Shown here piece after piece: positions 45,795 to 59,786 of a stretch of DNA of 64,000 nucleotides; position 1 is the first letter of the stretch, and every line of letters starts with the position of its first letter. The stretch spans positions 1,378,501-1,442,500 of the forward strand of contig NC_092581.1 in assembly GCF_037975245.1 (NCBI RefSeq), written 5' to 3'. Origin of the DNA: Apostichopus japonicus (taxonomy: Eukaryota > Echinodermata > Holothuroidea > Aspidochirotida > Stichopodidae). The notes under the pieces are model-generated. The model worked only from the letters and a program-made list of their open reading frames with translations, did not search any database and was not told where the DNA came from. A program made the position numbers and the translations under genes.

Positions 45795-48561
45795 TAAAAT
45801 ACTACCAATGCTGTATGGAAGATACTGCGTTTATAGATCTGAATGGTTAAAATATATAGTGTATCCACAGTATGGGTTGTAGCTACAAATACTACCAATG
45901 CCAGTATGGAACATACTGTGTATATAGATCTGAATGGTTAAATAGTGTATCCACAGTATGGGTTGTAGCTACAAATACTACCAATGCCCACCTGGAACAT
46001 ACTGCATATAGATCTGAATGGTTAAATAGTGTATCCACAGTGTGGGTTGTAGCTACAAATACTAGCAATGCCAGTATGGAACATACTGTGTATATAGATC
46101 TGAATGGTTAAATAGTGTATCCACAGTGTGGGTTGTAGCTACAAATACTAGCAATGCCAGTATGGAACATACTGTGTATATAGATCTGAATGGTTAAATA
46201 GTGTATCCATGGTATGGGTTGTAGCTACAAATACTAGCAATGCCAGTATGGAAGATACTGTGTATATAGATCTGAATGGTTAAATAGTGTATCCACAGTA
46301 TGGGTTTGTAGCTACAAATACTACCAATGCCAGTATGGAACATACTGTGTATATAGATCTGAATGGTTAAATAGTGTATCCACAGTATGGGTTTGTAGCT
46401 ACAAATACTACCAATGCCAGTATGGAACATACTGCGTATATAGATCTGAATGGTTAAATAGTGTATCCACGGTGTGGGTTGTAGCTACAAATCCTACCAA
46501 TGCCCGTATGGAACATACTGTGTATATAGATCTGAATGGTTAAATAGTGTATCCACAGTATGGGTTGTAGCTACAAGTACTACCAATGCCCGTATGGAAC
46601 ATACTGTGTATACAGATCTGAATGGTTAAATAGTGTATCCACAGTATGGGTTGTAGCTACAAATACTACCAATGCCCGTATGGAACATACTGTGTATACA
46701 GATCTGAATGGTTAAATAGTGTATCCACAGTATGGGTTGTAGCTACAAATACTACCAATGCCCGTATGGAACATACTGTGTATACAGATCTGAATGGTTA
46801 AATAGTGTATCCACAGTATGGGTTGTAGCTACAAATACTACCAATGCCCGTATGGAACATACTGTGTATACAGATCTGAATGGTTAAATAGTGTATCCAC
46901 AGTATGGGTTGTAGCTACAAATACTACCAATGCCAGTATGGAACATACTGTGTATATAGATCTGAATGGTTAAATAGTGTATCCACAGTGTGGGTTGTAG
47001 CTACAAATACTACCAATGCCAGTATGGAACATACTGTGTATATAGATCTGAATGGTTAAATAGTGTATCCACAGTGTGGGTTGTAGCTACAAATACTACC
47101 AATGCCAGTATGGAACATACTGTGTATATAGATCTGAATGGTTAAATAGTGTATCCACAGTGTGGGTTGTAGCTACAAATACTACCAATGCCAGTATGGA
47201 ACATACTGTGTATATAGATCTGAATGGTTAAATAGTGTATCCACAGTGTGGGTTGTAGCTACAAATACTACCAATGCCAGTATGGAACATACTGTGTATA
47301 TAGATCTGAATGGTTAAATAGTGTATCCACAGTGTGGGTTGTAGCTACAAATACTAGCAATGCCAGTATGGAACATACTGTGTATATAGATCTGAATGGT
47401 TAAATAGTGTATCCACAGTATGGGTTGTAGCTACAAATACTAGCAATGCCAGTATGGAACATACTGTGTATATAGATCTGAATGGTTAAATAGTGTATCC
47501 ACAGTATGGGTTGTAGCTACAAATACTAGCAATGCCCGTATGGAACATACTGTGTATATAGATCTGAATGGTTAAATAGTGTATCCACAGTATGGGTTGT
47601 AGCTACAAATACTACCAATGCCCGTATGGAACATACTGTGTATATAGATCTGAATGGTTAAATAGTGTATCCACAGTGTGGGTTGTAGCTACACCTACTA
47701 CCAATGCCCGTATGGAACATACTGTGTATATAGATCTGAATGGTTAAGTAGTGTATCCATGGTGTGGGTTGTAGCTACAAATACTACCAATGCCAGTATG
47801 GAACATACTGTGTATATAGATCTGAATGGTTAAATAGTGTGTCCATGGTGTGGGTTGTAGCTACAAATACTACCAATGCCAGTATGGAACATACTGTGTA
47901 TATAGATCTGAATGGTTAAATAGTGTATCCACAGTGTGGGTTGTAGCTACAAATACTACCAATGCCAGTATGGAACATACTGTGTATATAGATCTGAATG
48001 GTTAAATAGTGTATCCACAGTGTGGGTTGTAGCTACAAATACTACCAATGCCAGTATGGAACATACTGTGTATATAGATCTGAATGGTTAAATAGTGTAT
48101 CCACAGTATGGGTTGTAGCTACAAATACTACCAATGCCAGTATGGAACATACTGTGTATATAGATCTGAATGGTTAAATAGTGTATCCACAGTATGGGTT
48201 GTAGCTACAAATACTACCAATGCCCGTATGGAACATACTGTGTATATAGATTTGAATGGTTAAATAGTGTATCCACAGTGTGGGTTGTAGCTACACCTAC
48301 TACCAATGCCCGTATGGAACATACTGTGTATATAGATCTGAATGGTTAAGTAGTGTATCCATGGTGTGGGTTGTAGCTACAAATACTACCAATGCCCACC
48401 TGGAACATACTGTGTATATAGATCTGAATGGTTAAATAGTGTGTCCATGGTGTGGGTTGTAGCTACAAATACTACCAATGCCCGTATGGAACATACTGCA
48501 TATAGATCTGAATGGTTCAATAGTGTATCCATGGTATGGGTTGTAGCTACAAATACTACCA
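45795..48561. repeat. 86-bp satellite array, about 32 tandem copies
   Basis: The unit contains, in order, GTATCCACAGTATGGGTTGT, AGCTACAAATACTACCAATG, CCAGTATGGAACATACTG, TGTATATAGATCTGAATGG and TTAAATAGT. Measured spacing is 86 bp, with 84- and 91-bp exceptions. Subtypes differ at CCAGTA/CCCGTA/CCCACCTGG, CACAGTA/CACAGTG/CATGGT and TACTACC/TACTAGC. A rare variant pair (ACACCTACTACC plus TTAAGTAGTG) recurs exactly 602 bp (7 units) apart, at 47691 and 48293, so part of the array was copied as a 7-unit block. Each unit carries the dyad CAGTATG-GAA-CATACTG, the 8-bp palindrome GTAGCTAC and AGATCT. Open frames across it are artefacts. Confidence 0.97.
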
Positions 48562-49555
48562 AATTTCAATTTGCACCCATCGTATCCTTTAAGTTTATCC
48601 ATATATGCCATGGGTGCCACTTTCCCCTCCTCCCCCCCCCCCCACAATTGCTAAGCCCAAATTATGTGAAGCTTTTGCAGAACATTGTTGTGATGACATC
48701 ACAGACCAACTACAGCTGTGGTCCCTGCCCCTCCTTTCAACCAATCATATATTGAGTTAGATAAGATATTGAGATGGGATATTCCACTAACATTGTGGGG
48801 AGTATTTTACTTATCGCGATAATATATAATTGTCATCTATCAGAATATCACTTTTAGGACCCATATGGCACCAATAACTTTCTTTAAGACCTTTTTAACC
48901 TTGTCAGAAAATGACAGCAGAAAAGTGGTAGGTCCAAAAACAAAATCACATTTGTTATAAAGTCAATTGCTCAATCAGGTTTAATGTAGCATGTACTGTA
49001 GTGTCACAGTAAACACTCCTAAAGCTATGGATTTTTTTCTTCCCCCTCCCCCATCCTCCCACCCTTTTATATGTGTGTGTGGACCAACTGTGGATGATTG
49101 AGAACTGAATTCCACTGCTGAATTCCATCTAAATTAAAAACTTTGATTTGTACCTTGGTTGAATTATCATATTATACAGTAGCTGTACATGTAGATTTGT
49201 AGTTTCCTCAAAGTCTTGGCGATAAATAATTTGAATATCAAAAGGTCAATGTAAAAGTTGGTATATATATCTAACGAGAAATTATTTTAAAAAAAAAGAT
49301 CCATTGCCTTTCTGTGTTTCCCTTTACCTGTGGCATGACTGATTTTGATTTTCGCCGTGGCTTATACGAGAGCTTAACCATCTTTCTAAGGCCAAATTAT
49401 CTAGCAGGTTAATTAAGGCAGAGCGCTACAATTACAAAATACCTGGCTTTGTGGGCACAGGATGTTGTGTTATGTTTGACTGACAGAGTGTGAAAGACGA
49501 GCTAGTAGTGTTAAAAAACAGCTGCCCGTTGAGGTGGAAGCAAATATAGTATATA

Positions 49556-49600
<45 letters not shown>

Positions 49601-49786
49601 TCTCTTTCGAGATCCGGCTTTAGGAATCACAAATGATTTCGAGTTGGTTAGCATCATGTTTGATCTCTAGAGTAAGGCAAAATATGTCACCAAAAACAGA
49701 ACTAGTATTGTTCGATACAGGTGACAAACGCCTACAGTGGAATTACGACCTTCCTTACCGGTTTTGAACCTCTGGACATACAATCA
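48562..49786. other. Non-coding stretch after the satellite
   Basis: AT-rich sequence with C-tracts at 48632-48643 and 49040-49060. An (AT)n run lies at 49561-49597. No gene or known repeat family is recognised. Confidence 0.6.
49561..49597. repeat. (AT)n microsatellite
   Basis: A 37-bp AT run, following TATATGCAT. Confidence 0.95.
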
Positions 49787-49935
49787 GCGTCCATAGCCTA
49801 GTGGTTAGGGTGTCCGCGTACAGAGCGGAAGGCCCGTGGTTCGAATCCCGGTGGAGGCTGAAAGTTTTTTCACTGTTCTTGATTTTCCAACTCATTACGA
49901 TTTTCATTTATATGTATATATATATATATATATAT
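49787..49935 (+). mobile_element. tRNA-derived SINE-like element (tRNA-like head, TA tail)
   Basis: Positions 49787-49858 fold as a 72-nt tRNA cloverleaf. The acceptor stem has 6 of 7 pairs (GCGTCCA with TGGAGGC), the D stem 4 of 4, and the anticodon stem TCCGC/GCGGA 5 of 5 with loop GTACAGA. The T stem has only 3 of 5 pairs, with loop TTCGAAT. Box A (TAGCCTAGTGG) and box B (GGTTCGAATCC) of Pol III promoters are intact. The anticodon would be ACA, an unusual Cys anticodon. A T6 run at 49865-49870 could end transcription. About 45 bp of unrelated body and a (TA)n tail to 49935 follow, which favours a SINE over a true tRNA gene. Confidence 0.65.
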
Positions 49936-49969
49936 CTATCTACCTATATACATATATAAATATAATATG

Positions 49970-50047
49970 TTTATATATATATATATATAGGTATATATAT
50001 ATATAAATATATATATATAGGTAGATAAATGGATAGATAGATATATA
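49970..50047. repeat. Compound TA/GATA microsatellite
   Basis: TATATA runs broken by TAGGTATA and GATAGATAGATA; low-complexity sequence following the SINE tail. Confidence 0.85.
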
Positions 50048-51108
50048 CTAGAAGTTGTTTATCTCAGTAAAGAGAATTTTTTGTGTATGGTGGTTTTCTC
50101 ATGCTCTTCACGGTTGCAGGGGAGAGGGTTGGGGAGGGAGAACAAGCGTTTATTGTACTAATCAAAAATACTGAGAATAATATAAGAGAACATTATTCCT
50201 TATGCCAGCTAACACGCTCCACCCCCATTCAGGAATCAATTCCCTCCCTCCTTCCCCCCCCCCTTCAGAGAACCCCAGCAGGGAACTGTTTCCTTCAATG
50301 GTTTTTATTATTATCATTATTTTTATTGTTATTATTACCCTATTGACACCAACCTTTCGAATACAAATAAAGTTTATTAACATTCTGAGAGAACCCCACT
50401 TTACTAGATATTTTGGCTCCCAAAGAAATTATTCCCAGCTATAAAGGAGGGTCAGATTTTGGAGACAATTCAATATTACGTTACCTTCGGTGAATAATCA
50501 ATCCAACCTGTGTTTGAAAAACTTTCCTGGCAGTGGAGAACAGCTAGACATGACAATTTTTTTTTGTAAATTTATATTTTTGAGCATTTCAACTACCTTT
50601 TCTATGCCATTTAAATATCCATTTCCAAATGCAATTCGCCTATAGAATATTTCAGGTTCCAAGAATGTCTGCAACCATTAGAATTCAAAATGACCACCAA
50701 CATTTCAAGACCTAGGGTTTGTACAGGTAGCTCAAATTATTTGTCAACCCAAGTGGAGGTTCGTAACGCAGATGTACAACCTTTGCAGCCTCTGTTTGCC
50801 ATGTCGTGTTACAGCAGTCTTCTTTTGCCTACAAAGTTCACAATACTCATATATATAATGCTACGATACATTTGCCGGGGATGGGCAGACGAAACATAAA
50901 GTGTTAAAGCTACATAGGGTCCATTTTTCTACTGCTCCTACATAGGTGTTTTGCTTCATTATACTTGAGATCTTGTGATAATGTTTTCTCATTTATTCCA
51001 GTCCAAAGACACTCCAAAGCTATTAAAACGAGACTATTTGTTCTCTTTTTTTCATTTAGAATGCTCCTTTAAGGCGTTGAAATTATTGACTGTCTCGTCA
51101 GTCAGATA
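50048..51108. other. Non-coding stretch before the 2.3-kb duplication
   Basis: AT-rich sequence with an ATT-rich simple patch at 50305-50340 and C-runs near 50250-50263. Short open frames have no recognised motif. Confidence 0.5.
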
Positions 51109-51992
51109 CCTTAATGTGGTCATTAATTAATCCATTGTTTTACCAATTTCTAATAACACGACCAAAACCATGTTCCGTTGCTTTACTTGATACAAAGCCA
51201 CAGAGCAACCATGGATGTCATACAGTACCATATGTCCATGACAGATATATCGTGGATGGTGAAAATGTTATTCCAGGGCAGGAAAGTCTCCCAAGTTTTT
51301 CCTATTGCGCTTTATTTGTCGCAATAACAACCTAAATCTGCTATAAGTTTCCCTTTGAAAGGTTGCAGTAGACTGATTTCACTACAGTTCATGCAACAGC
51401 GTAAACATGTTTACATACACACAGACAGGCAGGATGTTTGCAGTGTTCACATTGTGTCTAGCAGAGTTTGAGATTTATTAGTTTTATTCCCATGAATTAC
51501 AGAAGAAATTGTGTGTGCAAACACTACCAGCACATCTTTCTTGTTTTCTAATTTTTCTTGTGTTCTAATTTTCCTTCCCTTCCCTCCCCCCCCCCCCACT
51601 TTTTAATTGCTTTATATCAAAGGTACCATGATTATTAAAGTAATAAGCTAGAATTATCCCTTGGTGTATCTATTAATATCGCTGACATAGTCCAACCAAC
51701 TGTGCCAAAATCAGGGGGCCTGGTGCGGAGGTAGTTGGCATGGCTAATCCCTTCATTGTTGCACTACTTTGTTTCTTTTTTTGCTAGTTTCTTGGCTTGT
51801 TTTCTGTTAGAATGAACGCATGAGCGTCATAACAAAGCAATTGACTAGTCCAGGTTTCCTTAGTTTTAAAGAGACAGCGAAAAAGGTTAATGTTTGAAAA
51901 TTTACATATTGGTATGTTGTCGGTTAAATTGATCATAGTGCAGTTTACATACTACAGTATGTCATGTGTTTTGATGATAGAAACTTAATCAG

Positions 51993-52145
51993 TGGCACGC
52001 ACAGGGGGGAGGAGGGCAAATTTGTAAATTCCTTTGACTAATTTAAAAGTATGAACCTTAATGGAAGGGCATGATGCAAATCCAATATTTTGAAAGGGGG
52101 TGGTGGGGAGGGTTCTCTCCTACCCCCCCCGCCATACATGCACTC
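51993..52145. mobile_element. Possible small MITE with G/C-rich ends (in copy 1)
   Basis: CAGTGGCACGCACAGGGG at the left faces CCCCGCCATACATGCACTC at the right, a weak inverted pairing around a G-run and a C-run. It is repeated at 54277-54429 in copy 2. The left end resembles the CAGTGGC ends of hAT-like MITEs here, but no target duplication is seen. Confidence 0.35.
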
Positions 52146-52769
52146 TAAAAGAGAAAATCAAAACTTTAGACGTCAAATGGGTGCATTGTGGCTTCCAGGG
52201 TTCAAACGAAATGTGGAGCACCATTTGCGGTAAATTTTTAACCACAAGTAAAAGAGTTCAATAGCAGCAAATACCAGACAAAAATGCAACAATGAATAGT
52301 TTTCAGCAACCCTTTTCAACAGTATTTATTCAATTTTTCTATTATCTGACTGAAGGTATGGCTGCTTTGAATAGATTGCAGTTAGTAGCAAAATGAATGG
52401 GTTTTATGTGAACCACTGGAACAAGTATTGTACGGCAATACCGTCTAGAGAAAAAGAACTAAGTGATCAGATTTAAGGGCTGTCAACACTCATTTTCTTG
52501 TACTCACTTTTTCTGACTTGAAAAGAGAGTGACCCAAAATTGGGAATTGGTAGTGAGGGGGGGTCTGTTATGCAATAACGTTCGCTCATGCAAAGAGCAC
52601 GACTATATATATATAACAAACGCCGCAGCCTTTTGTGGAAAAATACCGGCCTCTTGAAAATTTAGGCACAAAGAAGAAGAGCTCTTTTTATTAGTTATGA
52701 ATCAACAACCAAATAGTACGATCCGGTGTTGCATCAATGAAATACTGAAGACTGGTGCAATCCATCGTT

Positions 52770-52797
52770 GATATATATATATATATATATATATATA
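52770..52797. repeat. (AT)n microsatellite specific to copy 1
   Basis: A 28-bp AT run with no counterpart in copy 2. Confidence 0.9.
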
Positions 52798-52842
52798 CAG
52801 CAAAAAAATCTGTCTTGCTGGTTCCTTGCTAAAGGCAACATT

Positions 52843-53193
52843 CAGTGGCATCGCCAAAGGGGGGCCTGGGGGGGTCATGTGCACTTCCAAAATAAAATCG
52901 TGGCCCCCCAGGTGCCCCCCACATGAGATTTGTAGTGTTAATAAAAAATTCTCAAACCAAAACTTTATCTGCCTCAATTAAAAACATAAATATCTGGCAG
53001 ACTAAGCCCGAAAATTCTTGAACATAAAGTTACTCCAAGTTGCAATATATAGCACCAGATTGCATCTAAGGACCCTAAATTAATCAAACATTTCTCAAAG
53101 GAGGGGGGAGACCCTCCCCCAGGACGTCATTCACAAATAAACATTGCGCCCCTCTCATCAAGTGCTGTGCCCCCCAAGATTTAAATGTCTGGT
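52843..53193. mobile_element. hAT-like MITE in copy 1, right end lost
   Basis: The left end is CAGTGGCATCGCCAAAGG. The right side stops at TTAAATGTCTGGT, without the terminal repeat that copy 2 keeps. The 8-mer GCAACATT flanks both sides (52835-52842 and 53194-53201), consistent with a hAT target duplication. Confidence 0.75.
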
Positions 53194-53396
53194 GCAACAT
53201 TGGAATCTATAACTCAAAACAGTGCGGTTTGAGTGACCATAGGAAAACTTTATACTTGCTATGTAGATATCTGTTGATGGGACTATATTTACTCCTTTTG
53301 GAAATTGATGAAGGTGAACGGTCAGTTTACTGTAGGTTGATAGGTCAAAGCCTGTTAGCATTCATAAACATTGCAAAAACGTGAGGTTTCAACTAC

Positions 53397-55626
53397 CTTT
53401 AATGTGGTCATTAATTAATCCATTGTTTTATCAATTTCTAATAACACGACCAAAACCATGTTCCGTTGCTTTACTTGATACAAAGCCACAGAGCAACCAT
53501 GGATGTCATACAGTACCATATGTCCATGACAGATTTAACGTGGATGGTGAAAATGTTATTCCAGGGCAGGAATTGCGCTTTATTTGTCGCAATAACAACC
53601 TAAATCTGCTTAAGTTTCCCTTTGAAATGTTGCAGTAGACTGATTTCACTACAGTTCATGCAACAGCGTAAACATGTTTATATACACACAGACAGGCAGG
53701 ATGTTTTCAGTGTTCACATTGTGTCTAGCAGAGTTTGAGATTTATTAGTTTTATTCCCATGAATTACAGAAGAAATTGTTCTAATTTCAACTTTTGTGTG
53801 TGCAAACACTACCAGCACATCTTTCTTGTTTTCTAATTTTTCTTGTGTTCTAATTTTCCTTCCCTTCCCTCCCCCCCCCCCCACTTTTTAATTGCTTTAT
53901 ATCAAAGGTACCATGATTATTAAAGTAATAAGCTAGAATTATCCCTTGGTGTATCTATTAATATCGCTGACATAGTCCAACCAACTGTGCCAAAATCAGG
54001 GGGCCTGGTGCGGAGGTAGTTGGCATGGCTAATCCCATCATTGTAGCACTATTTTGTTTCTTTTTTTGCTAGTTTCTTGGCTTGTTTTCTGTTAGAATGA
54101 ACGCATGAGCGTCATAACAAAGCAATTGACTAGCCCAGGTTTCCTTAGTTTTAAAGAGACAGCGAAAAAGGTTAATGTTTGAAAATTTACATATTGGTAT
54201 GTTGTCGGTTAAATTGATCATAGTGCAATTTACATGCTACAGTATGTCATGTGTTTTGATGATAGAAACTTAATCAGTGGCACGCACAGGGGGGAGGAGG
54301 GCAAATTTGTAAATTCCTTTGACTAATTTAAAGGTATGAACCTTAATGGAAGGGCATGATGCAAATCCAATATTTTGAAAGGGGGTGGTGGGGAGGGTTC
54401 TCTCCTACCCCCCCCGCCATACATGCACTCAAAAAGAGAAAATCAAAACTTTAGACGTCAAATGGGTGCATTGTGGCTTCCAGGGTTCAAACGAAATGTG
54501 GAGCACCATTTGCGGTAAATATTTAACCACAAGTAAAAGAGTTCAATAGCAGCAAATACCAGACAAAAATGCAACAATGAATAGTTTTCAGCAACCCTTT
54601 TAAACAGTATTTATTCAATATTTCTAATCTCTGACTGAAGGTATGGCTGCTTTGAATAGATTGCGGTTTGTAGCAAAATGAATGAGTTTTATGTGAACCA
54701 CTGGAACAAGTATTGTACGGCAATACCGTCTAGAGAAAAAGAACTAAGTGATCAGATTTAAGGGCTGTCAACACACATTTTCTTGTACTCACTTTTTCTG
54801 ACTTAAAAAGAGAGTGACCCAAATCGGGAATTGGTAGTGAGGGGGGTTCCGTTATGCAATAACGTTCGCTCATGCAAAGAGCACGACTATATATATATAA
54901 CAAACGCCGCAGCCTTTTGTGGAAAAATACCGGCCTCTTGAAAATTTAGGCACAAAGAAGAAGAGCTCTTTTCATTAGTTATGAATCAACAACCAAATTG
55001 TACGATCTGGTGTTGCATCAATGAAATAATGGCAAAAAAACCTGCCTTGCTGGTTCCAACATTCAGTGGCATCGCCAAGGGGTGGCCTGGGGGGGCACGT
55101 GCCCTCCCAAAATAAAATCATGCTCCCCCAGGTGTCCCCCAGATGAGGTCTGTAGTGTTAAATAAAATACTCAAACAAAAAAACTTTATCTGCCTCAATT
55201 AAAAACATAAATATCTGACAGACTAAGCCCGAAAATTCTTGAACATAAAGTTACTTCAAGATGCAAAATATAGCACCAGATTGCATCTAAGGACCCTAAA
55301 TTAATCAAACATTTCTCAAAGGGGAGGGAGACCCCTTAGATCCCTCCCCCAGGACATCATTCACAAGAAAACAGTGCGCCCCTCTAGTTAAGCGCTGCGC
55401 CCCCCAAGACTTAAATGTCTGGCGACGCCACTGGCACTAATTGGAATCTATAACTCAACAAGAGTGCGGTTTGAGTGACCGTAGGGAAACTTCATACTTG
55501 CTATGTAGATATCTGTTGATGGGACTACATTTACTCCTTTTGAAAATTGATGAAGGTGAACGGTCAGTTTAGGTTGATAGGTCAAAGCCTGTCAGGATTC
55601 ATAAACATTGCAAAAATGTGAAGTTT
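53397..55626. repeat. 2.3-kb direct tandem duplication, copy 2
   Basis: The partner of 51109-53389, in the same orientation and separated by about 7 bp. It has a private insert near 53779-53797 (TCTAATTTCAACTTTTGTG) and lacks the copy-1 TA run. Differences are scattered substitutions and small indels. It could be a genuine tandem duplication, or two haplotypes placed in series by an assembler. Confidence 0.95.
55064..55433. mobile_element. hAT-like MITE in copy 2, both terminal repeats present
   Basis: Left end CAGTGGCATCGCCAAGG; right end reverse-complemented CAGTGGCGTCGCCAGACA. 13 of the first 14 bases match. The flanks are CCAACATT and GCACTAAT, an eroded version of the GCAACATT duplication intact in copy 1. 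The interior is non-coding with opposed G- and C-rich blocks. Confidence 0.8.
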
Positions 55627-55689
55627 GTTGGAATGAACTTGTACATACTAGGCCAGCAGATTTCCAATCATTGAGTTGTAGAATCCCAT

Positions 55690-55960
55690 TTGATATCTGG
55701 TCATGTCAAAGGTTATTTGAGGTCAACATGTCACAGTCTGTAACCTTGTAAACATGATAACTGCAAAGGTAAAGCTTATGTGAACTTTGTATATATGGTA
55801 TGTAGAGTCACCTCAGTGAGTACAAGAACTCTTTTGAGTTTTTTGAGGGGTGGAGGTTTTTTTTGTTGTTGTCAAAGGTTTCTTGAGGTCAACAGAAGTC
55901 AAAATTCTAAAAACCTTGTAAAAAAAAGTCCTAAAGGTACTGAGGCTCATGAATGAGCTT
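55690..55960. repeat. Diverged dispersed repeat with GTCAAAGGTTNNTTGAGGTCA
   Basis: GTCAAAGGTTATTTGAGGTC near 55708 and GTCAAAGGTTTCTTGAGGTC near 55872 are two related units, each followed by AACA and a CTTGTAAA phrase. It is similar in style to the block at 35.0-35.8 kb. Confidence 0.55.
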
Positions 55961-56419
55961 GGAAAAATAACATGTCCATGTTCATGCAAAAAAAAATGCC
56001 GATCTCTTTCAGTGATTTTTAAAATTTACATAGCCATCATATGTTAACAAAACAGGTGATAAGAAAAAGTAACATCATATTTCTCAAGTTTTAATTTGAA
56101 AGCGAAGAGTGAAATGCCTCAAAACTGGAATCTTGTGCGCAGTGTTGAAATGTTCAGTCTGATGCCAAATGTGGGGAGGTAATTTACTAAGCACATTGGC
56201 TTGCTGGTTATTGCCTTGCAGAGTTGTGCAGGCATATCTTTTTAAATTATAGATCTCCTGTTCTGATTGAGTGACCCTAAGTAGATCTAGTACGTAGGTT
56301 GGGTTTTGATTTTACCATATGGCAGCTTTCTACCGTAAAGCTATTAACCACACATGGAATGCTGGCAGTCTGGTGCAGGGAGAGGCCATTCTTTCAGTGC
56401 TTAAAAACATTCCAAAATA

Positions 56420-58067
<1,648 letters not shown>

Positions 58068-58372
58068 AGAAACGTGTTACACACATACCTGGGTATTTCT
58101 AATAAGTTAATGTCATGTTTAACAGGTATCATGTTTTGAAGTAGTTGTAGGAATGTTTTTGCCATTCAGAATGTCTACTTTATACTCATGCAAAGAAACA
58201 TGTTACAAACATTCCTGGGTATTTCTAATAAGTTAATGTCATGTTTATCAGGTATCATGTTCTGTAGTGTATGCATAATAGTTGTAGGAATGTTTTTGCC
58301 ATTCAGAATGTCTACTTTATGCTCATGCAAAGACACATATTACACACATAAGTGGGTATTTCTAATAAGTTG
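58068..58372. repeat. Tandem repeat of about 126-137 bp, two full copies and a partial
   Basis: GGGTATTTCTAATAAGTT occurs at 58091, 58217 and 58354. GGAATGTTTTTGCCATTCAG and AATGTCTACTTTATRCTCAT are shared by the first two units. Confidence 0.9.
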
Positions 58373-58762
58373 CCGCTTAATACTTCCCTCGACGGTAAAC
58401 GACCGTTTGTCTGAACCGTTTTCTGCTGAAACGGTCTGATCCAACACACTCTGTTTGCAGTGTGCATGATTTCAGATTGCATGGTAGGCCTAACTTTTTC
58501 GCTGTGTAAGAAAAGTTATAATTACAAGGTGCTGGTAGCCTAACGATAGGGCCTACACAAATTCAGGCTGTCTAGTCTAAGTCAGTTTTAAATGATTATT
58601 GAAGTGTAAATTTCACCACACAAAAAACAGTTTGTTTTATTCCCATTTCCTCTTGTTGTGTTCGTAAAACAAGGAGTGGGCAACCAAATTGTCCATGCGG
58701 ACAGTTAAACAGTCAAGTTTACAAAACTTTCAGCTACTGAGTTGTGACCATGGAAAACAACT

Positions 58763-58890
58763 GTTAGTGTTGTAGGAAGTTCCTTTAACACTTTGTAGCA
58801 GTTCTCTCTCCCCAATGAATTTTTGTAGTGTTGTAGGAAGTTCCTTCTAACACTTTGTAGCTGTTCTCTGTGCCCCATGCATTTGTATGT
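58763..58890. repeat. Two-copy tandem duplication, unit about 64 bp
   Basis: AGTGTTGTAGGAAGTTCCTT, then AACACTTTGTAGC, then GTTCTCTSTSCCCCATG appears twice in a row. Confidence 0.85.
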
Positions 58891-59715
58891 AGTCATACGG
58901 TTTAAACTCATCCTACCAATTCCAGCAGCATCTTCGAAATCTAGCATATAGGATCACATCTGATAAACTTTATTAGCAATGCTATAAAGCCGGGGGGGGG
59001 GGAGGGGGGATGCTCTTGTAAAGGTCAAAAGTAATGATAATTTCTCTAATTTTGCTCAGTAGTTCAGTTTAGTTTAAATAATCCTTCAACTTTCATGACT
59101 TTCAGCATTTCTTTGATCAGATTCCGCCAGAATGAGATAAAGTCTTGAGTCAAAATTAATTGAAGCGAGGAAAAAAAATTCCCAAAACTTCTTCATGCAT
59201 GCGTTTTATATAAATATGGTTATAATTCTAGTTAATGCATGGAGGGGTGGAAATAATTTGTCCCAAAAAGTGCCTCAGAATGCAAAATTGATGATTCCTT
59301 CCTTCACTGTGGAAATTTTTGCCATTTTCATTGAAGCTGTGTAGATTATTAAAACTGCATTTGAAAAGAAAGAAATGATTAAAGATTTGACTCCTTAAAC
59401 ACATCGACTTCAGTGTCGTCCATTAGTGCAGCAGCTTTACAAACTTATAAAACTTATAACATGGAGTTAAGGGGACAGGCGGAGTTACCGTACACCACCA
59501 TAGATTAATACCTAGTACTTATCATTACCAAGGGGAATTCCACTCATTCACATCCATATGTTTTGTGGCATTTACTTCTACTTGGGCTGTGATTCTGGCC
59601 TATATAAGAGTACAAACATACAGTAGTTGAAATACTCGACGATATCTAATATGTGTGTATGTACGGAACATTGCACAATTTACTTGAGGGCATCCACTAG
59701 AAATGGCAGTTGAAA

Positions 59716-59736
59716 ATATATATATATATATATACA

Positions 59737-59774
<38 letters not shown>

Positions 59775-59786
59775 TAGAAATTGCAG

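Larger units (their letters stand above)
51109..53389. repeat. 2.3-kb direct tandem duplication, copy 1
   Basis: It starts CCTTAATGTGGTCATTAATT and ends TTGCAAAAACGTGAGGTTT, and the whole block recurs at 53397-55626 with period 2288 bp at the left edge. The copies are near-identical over most of their length. Copy 1 alone has a 19-bp insert near 51286 and a (TA)n run plus about 30 bp before it near 52740-52797. No recognisable protein is encoded; a roughly 45-codon open stretch near 51140-51280 is shared with copy 2 but has no known motif. Confidence 0.95.

Noticed and set aside
45872-46430. Repeated-peptide open frames on both strands
   Set aside because: Produced by the 86-bp satellite; frames break because 86 is not a multiple of three.
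49787-49858. Functional tRNA-Cys gene
   Set aside because: Anticodon ACA, two T-stem mismatches and a SINE-like body with TA tail argue for a tRNA-derived element.
51114-51335. Shared open frame in both copies of the 2.3-kb duplication
   Set aside because: Similarity is explained by the recent duplication; an indel changes the C-terminus and no family is recognised.
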